Shown here: in pieces, positions 50,522 through 60,093 of the stretch
Position numbering within the stretch: the stretch's first letter is position 1
How the letters are laid out: every line of letters begins with the position of its first letter
Assembly: GCF_024171865.1 (NCBI RefSeq)
Contig: NZ_JAMTCN010000003.1
Span: forward strand, 62,001 to 126,000
Source: Prauserella aidingensis
GTDB lineage: Bacteria > Actinomycetota > Actinomycetes > Mycobacteriales > Pseudonocardiaceae
Reading direction: 5' to 3'
DNA: 64,000 nucleotides
The notes under the pieces: generated by a model
The model's database searches: none
Told to the model about the DNA's origin: nothing
Seen by the model: the letters and a program-made list of their open reading frames with translations, nothing else
Translations under genes and position numbers: made by a program

Positions 50522-51634
50522 TCAGTGCCGGCCGATCGGCACGAGGTCGTCGGCGTGCACGACCTCGCGGCGATGGTCGTCAGGAAGTTCGTGGGTGGAG
50601 CGGCCGATCATCTCGGGCAGCTCGGTGACGTCGTAGGCCACCACTCCCCTGGCGACCACCTGCTGCGCAGGGTCGACGAGATCGACGACGTCGCCGGCGC
50701 GGAAGTCGCCGTCCACGCCGACGATCCCTGCCGCGAGCAGCGACCGGCGTTTGCCGACGACCGCGGCCACCGCGCCGTCGTCGAGTTGCAGTCTGCCTTC
50801 GGTCCCCGCGGCGTAGCCGAGCCAGAACCTGCGCGCCGAGAGCCGCTTGTCCGCGGCGTGGAACGCCGTGCCCACGTCCGCACCGGTCAGCGCGCGACGG
50901 GCGTCCGCGGCGGCCGCGACGAGCACCGGGATTCCGCTGGAGGCGGCCATTCTCGCCGCGGCGACCTTCGACATCATGCCGCCGGTGCCGAGGCCCGAAC
51001 TGGACATGCCCACCTTCAGGCCATCCAAATCGGACTCGCCCGTGACCTCGGCGATCTTCCGCGTGCCGCCCGCCCGCGGATCACCGTCGTACAGCGCGTC
51101 CACATCGGACAGCAGGATCAGGCCGTCCGCTTGAACGAGGTGGGCCACGAGCGCCGCCAGCCTGTCGTTGTCGCCGAACCGGATCTCCTCGGTGGCCACG
51201 GTGTCGTTCTCGTTGACCACGGGAACGGCGTCGAGGGCCAGCAACCGCGCCAGCGTCCGTTCGGCGTTGCGGTAGTGCGCGCGGCGGACGACGTCGTTGG
51301 ACGTCAGCAGCACCTGCCCGACCGTGAGGTCGTAGCGGCCGAACGACGCGGCGTAGGCGTGCGCCAGCGTGAGCTGGCCGACGCTGGCCGCGGCCTGCTG
51401 CGTGGCCAGGTCGCGGGGACGGGTGTCGAGCGAAAGCGGGGCGAGCCCCGCGCCGATCGCACCGGACGAGACGAGCACGACCTGACCGTCGCGGCCGACG
51501 CGGCCCGCGACGGCGTCGACAAGGGCATCGAGGCGGGCGACGTCGAGGCCGTCGTCGGCGGTCGTCAGCGACGACGATCCGACCTTGACGACGACCCGAC
51601 TTCCACCCGCGATGGCCGCACGTGCCTCACTCAC
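50522..51634 (-). CDS. proB: Glutamate 5-kinase
   Basis: A 370-residue amino-acid kinase with a C-terminal PUA domain. [10 protein letters not shown] (about 14-23) binds [19 protein letters not shown] (about 51-66) and [23 protein letters not shown] (about 139-161) bind glutamate. PUA starts near 275 ([12 protein letters not shown]). First step of proline synthesis. GTG at 51634 follows GAGGG; a GTG four codons upstream (51646) also exists. proA is not in the window beside it. Confidence 0.93.
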   Translation of the reverse strand: MSEARAAIAGGSRVVVKVGSSSLTTADDGLDVARLDALVDAVAGRVGRDGQVVLVSSGAIGAGLAPLSLDTRPRDLATQQAAASVGQLTLAHAYAASFGRYDLTVGQVLLTSNDVVRRAHYRNAERTLARLLALDAVPVVNENDTVATEEIRFGDNDRLAALVAHLVQADGLILLSDVDALYDGDPRAGGTRKIAEVTGESDLDGLKVGMSSSGLGTGGMMSKVAAARMAASSGIPVLVAAAADARRALTGADVGTAFHAADKRLSARRFWLGYAAGTEGRLQLDDGAVAAVVGKRRSLLAAGIVGVDGDFRAGDVVDLVDPAQQVVARGVVAYDVTELPEMIGRSTHELPDDHRREVVHADDLVPIGRH

Positions 51635-51676
51635 CGGCGCCCTCACTCACCGCAACACTCCGTTTCCCTCGCCGCC

Positions 51677-51720
51677 GTCACGTCGGCATCGTCACGCCGG
51701 CATCGTCACGTCGACGTCGC
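51677..51720. repeat. 14-bp tandem repeat between proB and obg
   Basis: GTCACG starts at 51677, 51691 and 51705, 14 bp apart, in units like GTCACGCCGGCATC. It occupies much of the 128-bp gap between the obg stop and the proB start. Confidence 0.6.
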
Positions 51721-51762
51721 CACGCCGGCGGTGTCCTCCGCTGCGGACACCGCCGACGGTCC

Positions 51763-53247
51763 TCATTCGTCGTCGCCGGCGTCCCGGTCCAGGTCGTCCA
51801 ACTCGTCCGGGACGCCGTCCTCGTCTCCCGCGACCCGGCGAGCGCGACGCGCCTGCTTCCGGTCGGCGGCCGACACGCGGTCACTGCGTTCCAGCCGCGG
51901 GTCCGTACCGCGCCCGGCCAGCTGCGTCGCGACGCTCGGTGTCGACGGTTCCCACTCGAACGTGTAGCCGCCGATGGTCACCGGGCAGCCCGGCTCGGCG
52001 CCCATGCGGGCCAGCTCCTCCTCGACGCCGAGGCGGTTGAGGCGATCACCGAGATAGCCGACCGCCTCGTCGTTGGCGAAGTTGGTCTGCTTGATCCAGC
52101 GTTCCGGCCTCGGGCCGCGCACGATGAACCCACCGGGCTCGGCGGGGTCGGCTTCGACGGTGAATCCGCTGTCGTCGACGGCCTGCGGTGCGAGGACGAC
52201 CTTCGTCGGCTCCGCGGGAGGGCGCTCGGCGCGGGTGCGCTCGACGATCTCGCCGAGCGCGAAACTCAGCTCCCGCAGCCCCTGGCGCGACACCGTCGAC
52301 ACCTCGAACACGCGCAGCCCGCGTTCCTCGAGATCCGGGCGAACGAACTCCGCGAGCTCGGCCGCGTCGGGCACGTCCACCTTGTTCAGCACGACCAGCC
52401 GCGGCCGGTCGGCGAGACTGTCCCCCAGAGCGGGGGTGTAGCGCGCGAGCTCGTCCTCCAGCGCGTCGATGTCCGACACCGGATCACGACCGGCCTCGTA
52501 CGTCGCACAGTCGATGACGTGCACGAACACGGCGCAGCGTTCGACGTGCCGCAGGAAGTCGAGGCCGAGACCCTTACCGCCGCTGGCGCCGGGGATCAGC
52601 CCGGGCACGTCGGCCATCGTGAACACCGTGTCGCCCGCGGTGACGACGCCGAGGTTCGGCACGAGGGTCGTGAACGGGTAGTCGGCGATCTTGGGTTTGG
52701 CCGCGGACAGCACCGAGATCAGCGACGACTTGCCCGCCGATGGGAACCCGAGGAGTCCGACGTCGGCCATCGACCGCAGTTCGAGCACCAGGTCGCGCGA
52801 CTCGCCGTCCTCGCCGAGGAGGGCGAAGCCCGGCGCCTTGCGGGCCCGCGACGCCAGCGCGGCGTTGCCGAGACCGCCGCGGCCGCCCTTGGCGGCGACG
52901 AACGTCGTCCCGGCCCCCACGAGGTCGGCCAGCACCTCGCCGTCCTCGGTGAGCACGACCGTGCCCTCCGGGACGCGCAGTTCGAGTGTCTCTCCCGCGG
53001 CACCGTTGCGGTGGCTGCCCTGGCCCTGCTTGCCGTTGCCCGCGCGTGCGTGCGGCCGGAAGTGGAAGTCCAGCAGCGTGTGCACCCCCGGGTCGACGAC
53101 GAGCAGCACGTCGCCACCCGTGCCGCCGTTACCCCCGTCGGGCCCGCCGAGCGGCTTGAACTTCTCCCGGTGCACGGAAGCACAGCCGTTCCCACCCGAG
53201 CCGGCGGTCAGGTGGATCACCGCCCGGTCGACGAATCGGGTTGTCAT
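51763..53247 (-). CDS. obg: GTPase Obg/CgtA
   Basis: A 494-residue GTPase in three domains. A Gly-rich Obg fold ([21 protein letters not shown], 1-158) leads. The G domain has [16 protein letters not shown] (about 164-179), [27 protein letters not shown] (about 210-225) and NKVD. The C-terminal OCT domain ([20 protein letters not shown]) precedes a charged tail of about 60 residues. It acts in 50S assembly and stringent control. ATG start. It sits in the standard rplU-rpmA-obg-proB order. Confidence 0.95.
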   Translation of the reverse strand: MTTRFVDRAVIHLTAGSGGNGCASVHREKFKPLGGPDGGNGGTGGDVLLVVDPGVHTLLDFHFRPHARAGNGKQGQGSHRNGAAGETLELRVPEGTVVLTEDGEVLADLVGAGTTFVAAKGGRGGLGNAALASRARKAPGFALLGEDGESRDLVLELRSMADVGLLGFPSAGKSSLISVLSAAKPKIADYPFTTLVPNLGVVTAGDTVFTMADVPGLIPGASGGKGLGLDFLRHVERCAVFVHVIDCATYEAGRDPVSDIDALEDELARYTPALGDSLADRPRLVVLNKVDVPDAAELAEFVRPDLEERGLRVFEVSTVSRQGLRELSFALGEIVERTRAERPPAEPTKVVLAPQAVDDSGFTVEADPAEPGGFIVRGPRPERWIKQTNFANDEAVGYLGDRLNRLGVEEELARMGAEPGCPVTIGGYTFEWEPSTPSVATQLAGRGTDPRLERSDRVSAADRKQARRARRVAGDEDGVPDELDDLDRDAGDDE

Positions 53248-53367
53248 GGCTCTGCCTTTCGAAATACGGACACTGTCGAGGTACCTGCGGGCACTCCCAG
53301 TGTGCGGCGCTGCGAAGTGCGGCGCTGCGCTGTCGGGGTGCGGTGCCGCGACCGCGTACTACGCAAA

Positions 53368-53406
53368 CGAGGGGCGGGACCGGAAATGTTCCGGCCCCGC
53401 CCCTCG
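53368..53406 (-). terminator. Hairpin terminator after rpmA
   Basis: CGAGGGGCGGGACCGGAA pairs with TTCCGGCCCCGCCCCTCG over 18 positions with one mismatch around an ATG loop, 31 bp past the rpmA stop. Confidence 0.8.
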
Positions 53407-53437
53407 TCGGAGTTCCTCGTGGTGCTGGACGGGCCGT

Positions 53438-53695
53438 TCAGCCCTCGCCCGGAACCACGTTGACCATCTTGCGGCCGCGCTTCTCGCCGAACTCGACCGA
53501 GCCAGGGGCCAGGGCGAACAGCGTGTCGTCACCGCCGCGGCCGACGTTGTCACCCGGGTGGAACTTGGTACCGCGCTGCCGGATCAGGATCTCGCCGGCC
53601 TTCACGACCTGGCCACCGAACCGCTTCACACCGAGGTACTTCGGGTTCGAATCCCGACCGTTCTTGGAGCTGGAAGCGCCCTTCTTGGTTGACAT
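53438..53695 (-). CDS. rpmA: 50S ribosomal protein L27
   Basis: An 85-residue L27: [20 protein letters not shown] at the N-terminus, [20 protein letters not shown], and [18 protein letters not shown]. The N-terminus reaches the peptidyl transferase centre. It begins 35 bp after rplU. Confidence 0.97.
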   Translation of the reverse strand: MSTKKGASSSKNGRDSNPKYLGVKRFGGQVVKAGEILIRQRGTKFHPGDNVGRGGDDTLFALAPGSVEFGEKRGRKMVNVVPGEG

Positions 53696-53730
53696 CTGAG
53701 CTCAGTCTCCTCTGGGAAAAGGCGAAAGCC

Positions 53731-54045
53731 TTACTTGCTGATTCCGGTGACCTCGACGCGGGTCAGCTTCTGCCGGTGACCCTGGCGCTTGTGGTAGCCG
53801 GTCTTGTTCTTGAACTTGTGGATCCGGATCTTCGGACCCTTGGTCTGCTCGACGACCTTGCCGGTGACCGAGACCTTCGCCAGCGCGTCGGCGTCCGACG
53901 TGACCTTGCCGCCGTCAACGTGAAGCACGGCGGGGAAGGTGTGCTCGGTGCCCGGCTCGCCCTCGAGCTTCTCGACCTCGACGACGTCACCAACGGCGAC
54001 CTTGTACTGCTTGCCGCCGGTCTGGACGACTGCATACGCCGACAC
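53731..54045 (-). CDS. rplU: 50S ribosomal protein L21
   Basis: A 104-residue L21: [20 protein letters not shown] (about 4-23), [20 protein letters not shown] (about 73-92). GTG at 54045 is chosen because GGAG lies 7 bp upstream; ATG at 54060 would put that site inside the gene. Confidence 0.96.
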   Translation of the reverse strand: MSAYAVVQTGGKQYKVAVGDVVEVEKLEGEPGTEHTFPAVLHVDGGKVTSDADALAKVSVTGKVVEQTKGPKIRIHKFKNKTGYHKRQGHRQKLTRVEVTGISK

Positions 54046-54198
54046 GGAAGTCTCCTGCATTGCTCGACTGTGGGTGGGGGCTCACGCGATGGGAACCGCC
54101 CGTGGCGATCCGGCCTTCGCGTGTAGCGGCCCGCTCCAACAGCAGGCCGCTGTCCAGCTTACGTGGCGCCCGGTGACGCTGGGACACCGGGGTCACGA

Positions 54199-57100
54199 TC
54201 AGCTGCTCTCGTCATCGACGGGTGGCCCCGCGGGCCGGCCCGCCGACCGGCGCGGACGCCGGGTACTGCTCCGCACCGCGGAGACGGTCGCGACCGAGGT
54301 CGCGTCATGCTCCGCCGTGCCCGGGACACTCGCGTCGGAGGTCCCGTTGCTCTGGGTCCCCGGCTCGGCCGGGGAGGACGACGAGGTCATCGTACCCGTC
54401 ATCACCGTCTGCACCTCGACACCACTCCCCGAGGTGTCCGCGGCCGGCCCGGTGGGCCTGCCCGCGGCGCGCCGGGCGGAGCGGCGACCACGACGTGCAC
54501 CACCGGCGGTGTCGCCGACGCCCGCCGTGTCCCCGGCGGATTCGTGCGACGCGGTGTCACCGGTCGCCGTGGCCCCGGGACCGGTCCCAGGGCCACCCAC
54601 GGAGGCGGTGGCCGCTCCCCGTGCGGTGGCCGTCGTCTCCTCGGCCGTCGCGTCCTCGGTGGCCGTCACTGTCGGCGCTGCGGGTTCCGGGGTGACGGGT
54701 TCCGAGGCCGCCCCGGTCTCGGAGGTCGCCCCGGTCTCGGAGGTCGTCGCGCCGTCGTGAGCGTCGGCAACGGACTCGGCCTGCACGGCCTCGGCCTGCG
54801 GGCGCTCGACATGCGCAGCATCGATGCCGTCGTCTGCCTGCACGGCCGCTCCCTGCGCAGGGGCGGCCACCGCGGACTCGGTCTGCGGCGCCGACCCGGC
54901 GTCGGCGGAGTCCGGCACCGTGGCCGCGGACTCGGCGGCCTCCGGCTCCTGCACCGGCTCCTTGGGCGCTCCCCGGTCACGGCGGCTCTTGCGGTCACGG
55001 CTGCGCTTGCCTGTCTTGCCCGACGTCTCCCTGCCGTTCGACTCCGTCGCAGTCGACGCATCCGTCGCGGCCGGGGCGTCGGCCGCGCCGGTGTCACCGG
55101 CGGCCACGGCCTGCTCGGCGGCGCCGGCCTCCGTGGAGTCCTCGTGCTTGGCCGTCTTCGACGCGTTGGCCACCGCCTGGACGGCCGTCACCACGGATTC
55201 CCGCTGCTCCGGCGTCCGGCCCTGGTCGTTCTGCTGCTTCGACTTCTCGGCCTGGTCCGACTGGTCGCCGCCCTTGCCACGGCCACGCTTGCGGCCGCCG
55301 CCGTTGCCACCACCGTTGCCGTGCTGGTGGCCGCCGGTGTTCGGCTCGGACGAGACGAGGACGCCGCGGCCCTTGCAGTGTTCGCACGTCGACGAGTACG
55401 CCTCGAGCAGCCCGGTGCCGACGCGCTTGCGCGTCATCTGCACCAGCCCGAGCGACGTCACCTCGGCGACCTGGTGCCGCGTGCGGTCACGGCCGAGGCA
55501 CTCGGTGAGCCTGCGCAGCACGAGGTCCCGGTTCGACTCCAGCACCATGTCGATGAAGTCGATGACGATGATGCCGCCGATGTCGCGGAGGCGGAGCTGG
55601 CGGACGATCTCCTCCGCCGACTCCAGGTTGTTCCGCGTGACCGTCTCCTCGAGGTTTCCGCCCGACCCGGTGAACTTGCCGGTGTTGACGTCGATGACGG
55701 TCATCGCCTCGGTGCGGTCGATCACCAGGTAACCGCCGGAGGGCAGCCACACCTTGCGGTCGAGCGCCTTGGTGATCTGTTCGTCGATCCGGTGGTCGGC
55801 GAACACGTTGCCGTTGCCGACGTAGCGCTTGACGCGCTCCATGAGGTCCGGCGCCACGTGCTCGACGTAGGAGCTGATCGTCTCCCAGGCCGTCTGGCCC
55901 TGCACCTCGAGCTTGACGAAGTCCTCGGTGAACTGGTCCCGGACGACCTTGACCAGCAGATCCGGCTCTTCGTAGAGCAGCGTGGGAGCGCCGGACTTCT
56001 TGCCCGACGACGAGGAGGCCGAGTCGGACTTCTCCTTGATGACCTCCCACTGCGCCTGCAGCCTGCGGACGTCGCGGTCCAGCTCCTCCTCGCTGATGCC
56101 CTCGGAGGCGGTGCGGATGATCACGCCCGCGTCCTCAGGGACGATCCGCTTGAGGATGTCCTTGAGCCTGCGCCGTTCGGTCTCCGGCAGCTTGCGCGAG
56201 ATACCCGTCGCGCCGCCCGAGGGCACGTACACCAGGAACCGGCCCGGCAGCGAGATCTGCGTGGTCAGCCGGGCACCCTTGTGCCCGACCGGATCCTTCG
56301 TGACCTGCACCAGGACCTGGTCACCACTGGAGAGCGCCTGTTCGATCTTGCGTGCCTTGCCTTCGAGACCGGCCGCGTCCCAGTCGACCTCGCCCGCGTA
56401 CAGCACGGCGTTGCGACCACGGCCGATGTCGATGAACGCCGCCTCCATGGAGGGCAGCACGTTCTGCACCCGGCCCAGGTAGACGTTGCCGACGATCGAG
56501 CCACTGCCCTGCGAGGTGACGAAGTGCTCGACGAGCACACCGTCCTCGAGCACGCCGATCTGCGTCGAGTCGCCGTGCTCCCGCACGACCATCGTGCGCT
56601 CGACCGATTCGCGCCGGGCGAGGAACTCGGACTCGGACAGGATCGGGGCGCGGCGACGACCCGCCTCGCGGCCGTCCCGGCGGCGCTGGCGCTTGGCCTC
56701 GAGCCGCGTGGACCCGCGGACGCTGCGCACGCCGTCGCCGCCCTTGTCCTTGTCGCCCTTCTCGTTCTTGTCGCCCTTGTCGCTCTTGTCCTGCTTGCCG
56801 TCGCGGACGTGCACGACGGTGTTGGGCGGGTCGTCCTGCGACTGGCCGTCGCCGTCGTCTCCGCTGCCACTCTTGCGGCGACGACGGCGCCTGCGACGCT
56901 TGCTGCCCGACTCGGACTGGCCGGACTCGCCGTCGGCGTCGTCGGCACCGCTGTCGTTCTGTTCCTCGGAGCTCGAGGACTCCTCGCCCGCCTGCGCGTC
57001 GCTCGCCGACGACTCGCCGCCCGCCGAGTCGTCACGCTCACCCGAGCTGTCGCTCTGCTGGTCGTCGCCGTTCTCGTCGCCGCCCTTGCCACGGCCACGA

Positions 57101-57939
57101 CCGCGGCGGCCCCGACGACGGCGACGCCGGCCACCGTCACCGGACTGGTCGTCACCCCCGTCGTCGGAGGCAGCGTCCTCGGAAGTCGAGGCGTCGGAGG
57201 ACGAGGCGTCGCTGGTGTCCTGCTCGGCCGTGTCGGCGGCCGCGGCCTTCTCGCCCTTCGTCGAGGCGGGCTCGGCCTGCTCCGCGTCACCTGCGGTCTC
57301 GCCCGCCTGCGCCGTGTCGACCGTCGGCTCCGGCGGCAGGAAGACCGGGGACGGCGCCGCGAACAGCGGCGTGTGCGGGGCCGCGGCGATCTCGCCTCCG
57401 GCGGCCGTCGGAGCGGTGTCCTGCGCCGCCGTGTTCTCGGTGGCCGTGTCCTGGGTGGCCGTGTCCTGGGTGGCCGTGTCCTGGGTGGCCGTGTCCTGGG
57501 TGGCCGACGCGTTCGGGGTCGGCTCCTGCGTGGCGGCCTCCGGTGCCGCCTTCGCCGGCGCGGCCTCCTGCGCCTGCGCGCTGTCCGCCGCCGGGCCCTT
57601 CGTCTCAGCCTGCGGCGACGTGTCCTGCGGCGACGTGTCCTGCGCCGCCGTGGCCGCCTCGGAGGCCGGTGTCGCGGCCGTCTCGGCGTCGCCCTCCTCG
57701 GCGAGCACACCCGCCGTCTCGGCGACCTTCATCGCGACGTCGCGATGCACGCTGGACTGCGGGCTCCGGGCGGTTTCGCCGAGGTCGGCGAGCATCCCGA
57801 GCACTTCCCGGCTGCTGGAGCCGAGCAGTTTCGCCAGCGCGTGAACCCGCACCCGATTGGGCAGGTCCGCCAGTGCACGTGCGGTGGGTGTGGCGGCGGC
57901 CCCGCCGGTGTTCTCGGCGGGTGTGTCCGCGTTCGACAT
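54199..57939 (-). CDS. rne: Ribonuclease E/G, very large actinobacterial form
   Basis: A 1246-residue endoribonuclease. Residues 29-50 (NRVRVHALAKLLGSSSREVL) resemble the IF2-N-like helix found at the start of actinobacterial RNase E. A low-complexity acidic/basic region runs to about 440. The S1/5'-sensor domain follows (GNVYLGRVQNVLPSMEAAF, about 485-505). DNase I-like catalytic motifs are TVIDVNTGKFTG and GIIVIDFIDMV (about 750-800), and the Zn-link is TCEHCKGRG near 850. About 390 disordered residues follow, probably a degradosome scaffold. ATG follows GGAGGAGA. It lies just before rplU, as in mycobacteria. Confidence 0.92.
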   Translation of the reverse strand: MSNADTPAENTGGAAATPTARALADLPNRVRVHALAKLLGSSSREVLGMLADLGETARSPQSSVHRDVAMKVAETAGVLAEEGDAETAATPASEAATAAQDTSPQDTSPQAETKGPAADSAQAQEAAPAKAAPEAATQEPTPNASATQDTATQDTATQDTATQDTATENTAAQDTAPTAAGGEIAAAPHTPLFAAPSPVFLPPEPTVDTAQAGETAGDAEQAEPASTKGEKAAAADTAEQDTSDASSSDASTSEDAASDDGGDDQSGDGGRRRRRRGRRGRGRGKGGDENGDDQQSDSSGERDDSAGGESSASDAQAGEESSSSEEQNDSGADDADGESGQSESGSKRRRRRRRRKSGSGDDGDGQSQDDPPNTVVHVRDGKQDKSDKGDKNEKGDKDKGGDGVRSVRGSTRLEAKRQRRRDGREAGRRRAPILSESEFLARRESVERTMVVREHGDSTQIGVLEDGVLVEHFVTSQGSGSIVGNVYLGRVQNVLPSMEAAFIDIGRGRNAVLYAGEVDWDAAGLEGKARKIEQALSSGDQVLVQVTKDPVGHKGARLTTQISLPGRFLVYVPSGGATGISRKLPETERRRLKDILKRIVPEDAGVIIRTASEGISEEELDRDVRRLQAQWEVIKEKSDSASSSSGKKSGAPTLLYEEPDLLVKVVRDQFTEDFVKLEVQGQTAWETISSYVEHVAPDLMERVKRYVGNGNVFADHRIDEQITKALDRKVWLPSGGYLVIDRTEAMTVIDVNTGKFTGSGGNLEETVTRNNLESAEEIVRQLRLRDIGGIIVIDFIDMVLESNRDLVLRRLTECLGRDRTRHQVAEVTSLGLVQMTRKRVGTGLLEAYSSTCEHCKGRGVLVSSEPNTGGHQHGNGGGNGGGRKRGRGKGGDQSDQAEKSKQQNDQGRTPEQRESVVTAVQAVANASKTAKHEDSTEAGAAEQAVAAGDTGAADAPAATDASTATESNGRETSGKTGKRSRDRKSRRDRGAPKEPVQEPEAAESAATVPDSADAGSAPQTESAVAAPAQGAAVQADDGIDAAHVERPQAEAVQAESVADAHDGATTSETGATSETGAASEPVTPEPAAPTVTATEDATAEETTATARGAATASVGGPGTGPGATATGDTASHESAGDTAGVGDTAGGARRGRRSARRAAGRPTGPAADTSGSGVEVQTVMTGTMTSSSSPAEPGTQSNGTSDASVPGTAEHDATSVATVSAVRSSTRRPRRSAGRPAGPPVDDESS
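57431..57505 (-). repeat. 15-bp in-frame tandem repeat in rne
   Basis: Five copies of GTGTCCTGGGTGGCC (first copy with two changes) encode repeated ATQDT pentapeptides at about residues 145-170 of RNase E. Confidence 0.85.
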
Positions 57940-58542
57940 ATGTCTCCTCCGCCCCCGGGCGCGCCTGGGTCCGTCCGGCCGAGGTGTCTCACCTCGCTGC
58001 CGGCACCGGGCCACAGGACGCGGCCGCACAGGGGCCGTTCCTTGTTTACCGCCGTGGTGGGCTCACCACCGGCGGGAATCCTGTTGTCACTGGTGCCACC
58101 CGGGCGCCGGATCTTCCGACGTGCCCGATGTGGCGGGTCCCGCGGTGACGCGGCCGCCCTGTTCGCGACCTCTCGGTGCCTCCCGAGCCGTCGACGTCGA
58201 CACAGCGTTCCGGCGTCCGGCCCGGTGTCCACGTCGTCCCAGCCGCCAGGCACATGGCGCGTGCCCGCGGCGACGACTCGGATCCGGAACCGGCACGTCA
58301 CCGGGCCACCGTCCCTGCGTGCGCCGTACTGATCCGGCGACGACGGCTCGATGGCCGCGTCCAGTATCCCACACGTCGGGGCGGGCACTGCGCGGCGCGG
58401 CCTCCCGGACGTCTCCGGCGCCGGTCACCCGGGTGGTGCGCGATACTTGGCATGCCCGGCCACCCTGGCTACGGTGCGTCATGGGGTAGTCGCAGATCAC
58501 AGCCGCGGTTGCGATCGCCCCTCCGACATCGACGGAGGTCCA
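57940..58542. other. 603-bp divergent region between rne and the subtilase gene
   Basis: No gene is convincing. A perfect small hairpin, CGAGGTG-TCT-CACCTCG (57980-57996), lies in the rne leader about 40 bp before the start codon. On the plus strand TTGGCA (58447-58452) and TACGGT (58470-58475), 17 bp apart, make a reasonable housekeeping promoter for the protease gene. The stretch 58000-58440 shows nothing else I can name. Confidence 0.5.
58447..58475 (+). promoter_or_regulatory. Probable sigma-70-type promoter of the subtilase gene
   Basis: TTGGCA, 17-bp spacer, TACGGT. Transcription would start near 58482, about 60 bp before the GTG. The -35 differs from TTGACA at one place; the -10 fits TAnnnT. 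Confidence 0.45.
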
Positions 58543-60090
58543 GTGCTCGGCCGGAGGAGCCTGCCGCTCGTGTGCGCCGCACTCGCCGTCGCCGCACAGC
58601 TGACGGTCACGACACCGGCTCACGCCACACACGGTGAGACCTGTCACACCGAATCCCGGGCGTGGCGGTACGTCGTGGTGTTCGACCCCGGCACGGCGAA
58701 GGCCGCGGCCCGAGACGTCGTCGATTCCGCCTGCGGAACCCTCACCGGCTACTTTCCCGAGATCGCGATCGCCGTCGCGACGTCGGCCGACCCCGGATTC
58801 GGCCACACTCTGGGACTCGACCGCGCGTTCAGTGCCGAGCGGGCCCGGCAGCTGCGCCGGGGCCCGGCCACGACGACGAGCGACCATGCGCCCCGCCACC
58901 GCGGTGCCGGAAGCGGACAGGAGACGGCGGGAGGGGGCGCCGCCGGCGGTGACCCCGCAGGCGCCACCGGAAACCCGGACCGGCGGCGAGGCACGGACGG
59001 GGACGGCACCCGCGCACCCGACCGGACCCGGGAACAGTGGAACCTGCGCATGGCCGACGCTCCCGACACCGGCACGGACCTCACCCGCTCGGCGCGGGCC
59101 GACCTGGCGGACATCACCGTGGGTGTCCTCGACTCCGGCATCGACGACACGCATCCGGACCTCGCTGGCGCCGTCGACCCGGCCACCTCGGCGGGCTGCG
59201 TACGCGGCGTCCCGGACCGGCGGCGATCGGCGTGGTCGGCGGGCGAGTCGGCGCACGGAACCCACGTCGCGGGAATCATCGGGGCGGCCGACGACGGTCA
59301 CGGCGTCACCGGTACCGCGCCCGGCGTGCGGCTCGCCTCGCTGCGCGTCGTGGACGACGACGGCTACGTCACCCCGGAGGCCGCGGTGTGCGGGTACGTG
59401 TGGGCGGCGCGGCACGGCATGACGGTGGCCAACAGCAGTGTCACCGTCGCACCGTCGGGCGTGTCGTGCGCAGCGAACCGTGGCCGGCGGGTCGTGCACG
59501 AGGCCGTGTCCCGGGCGGTCGAGTTCGCCGAGCGGTCGGGAACGCTCACGGTCGCGGCGGCCACCAACGACGGCTTCGACCTCGACCCGCTTCCCCGCAG
59601 CGAGCTCAGCGGCGGGGCCGGCGCCGAGGACCTCACCCGGTCCTGCGTCGCCGTGCCCGCGGGGCTCAGGGAGACCGTCACGGTCGCCGCCGTCGACCAC
59701 CACGGCGCCGCGACGGACTACAGCTCCCACGGCGAGGGCGTGATCGACCTCGCCGCGCCGGGCGGCACGGAGGGCCACTGCGTGTTGTCGACCGTCCCCG
59801 GTGGTCACGGTCGACTGTGCGGCACCTCGATGGCGGCACCGCACGTCGCCGGGGCGGCCGCGCTCCTGGCCGCCGCCCGCTCCGAGGATCCCTCCCCCGG
59901 AACGTTGCGGCGGATGCTGCGCGCGCAGGCCAGGCCGATCCCCTGTTCCGGCACCACCCGTGACGGCGGCGCCTGCGCCGGCCCGCGCGGGGACGAGGCG
60001 CACTACGGCAGCGGCATGGTCAACATCGGCGCCGCCTACACGGCCCACGCGGTGCACCGGCTGCTGGTCCGGCTCGAGGGTGCGCACTGA
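58543..60090 (+). CDS. Secreted subtilisin-like serine protease (S8)
   Basis: A 515-residue subtilase. The signal peptide is residues 1-28 (SLPLVCAALAVAAQLTVTTP, cleavage after AHA). An I9-like propeptide (about 36-95, WRYVVVFDPGTAKAAARDVV) and a Gly/Arg-rich linker (about 105-160) follow. The catalytic Asp is in GVLDSGIDDTHPDL (about 193), His in HGTHVAGIIGA (about 240) and Ser in LCGTSMAAPHVAGAAAL (about 430). Seven or more cysteines suggest disulfides. There is no C-terminal membrane anchor, unlike mycosins. GTG follows GGAGG. Its stop lies 3 bp from the bioB stop. Confidence 0.88.
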   Translation: MLGRRSLPLVCAALAVAAQLTVTTPAHATHGETCHTESRAWRYVVVFDPGTAKAAARDVVDSACGTLTGYFPEIAIAVATSADPGFGHTLGLDRAFSAERARQLRRGPATTTSDHAPRHRGAGSGQETAGGGAAGGDPAGATGNPDRRRGTDGDGTRAPDRTREQWNLRMADAPDTGTDLTRSARADLADITVGVLDSGIDDTHPDLAGAVDPATSAGCVRGVPDRRRSAWSAGESAHGTHVAGIIGAADDGHGVTGTAPGVRLASLRVVDDDGYVTPEAAVCGYVWAARHGMTVANSSVTVAPSGVSCAANRGRRVVHEAVSRAVEFAERSGTLTVAAATNDGFDLDPLPRSELSGGAGAEDLTRSCVAVPAGLRETVTVAAVDHHGAATDYSSHGEGVIDLAAPGGTEGHCVLSTVPGGHGRLCGTSMAAPHVAGAAALLAAARSEDPSPGTLRRMLRAQARPIPCSGTTRDGGACAGPRGDEAHYGSGMVNIGAAYTAHAVHRLLVRLEGAH

Positions 60091-60093
60091 TCC

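Noticed and set aside
53643-53655. GGGTTCGAATCCC, looks like a tRNA T-arm
   Set aside because: It lies inside rpmA (coding for GRDSNPKY on the minus strand), and no acceptor, D or anticodon arm can be built around it.
54163-58332. Very long open frame on the plus strand opposite rne (about 1389 codons)
   Set aside because: It mirrors the RNase E gene and reads as Arg/Leu/Val-rich low-complexity text; it is a high-GC shadow frame.
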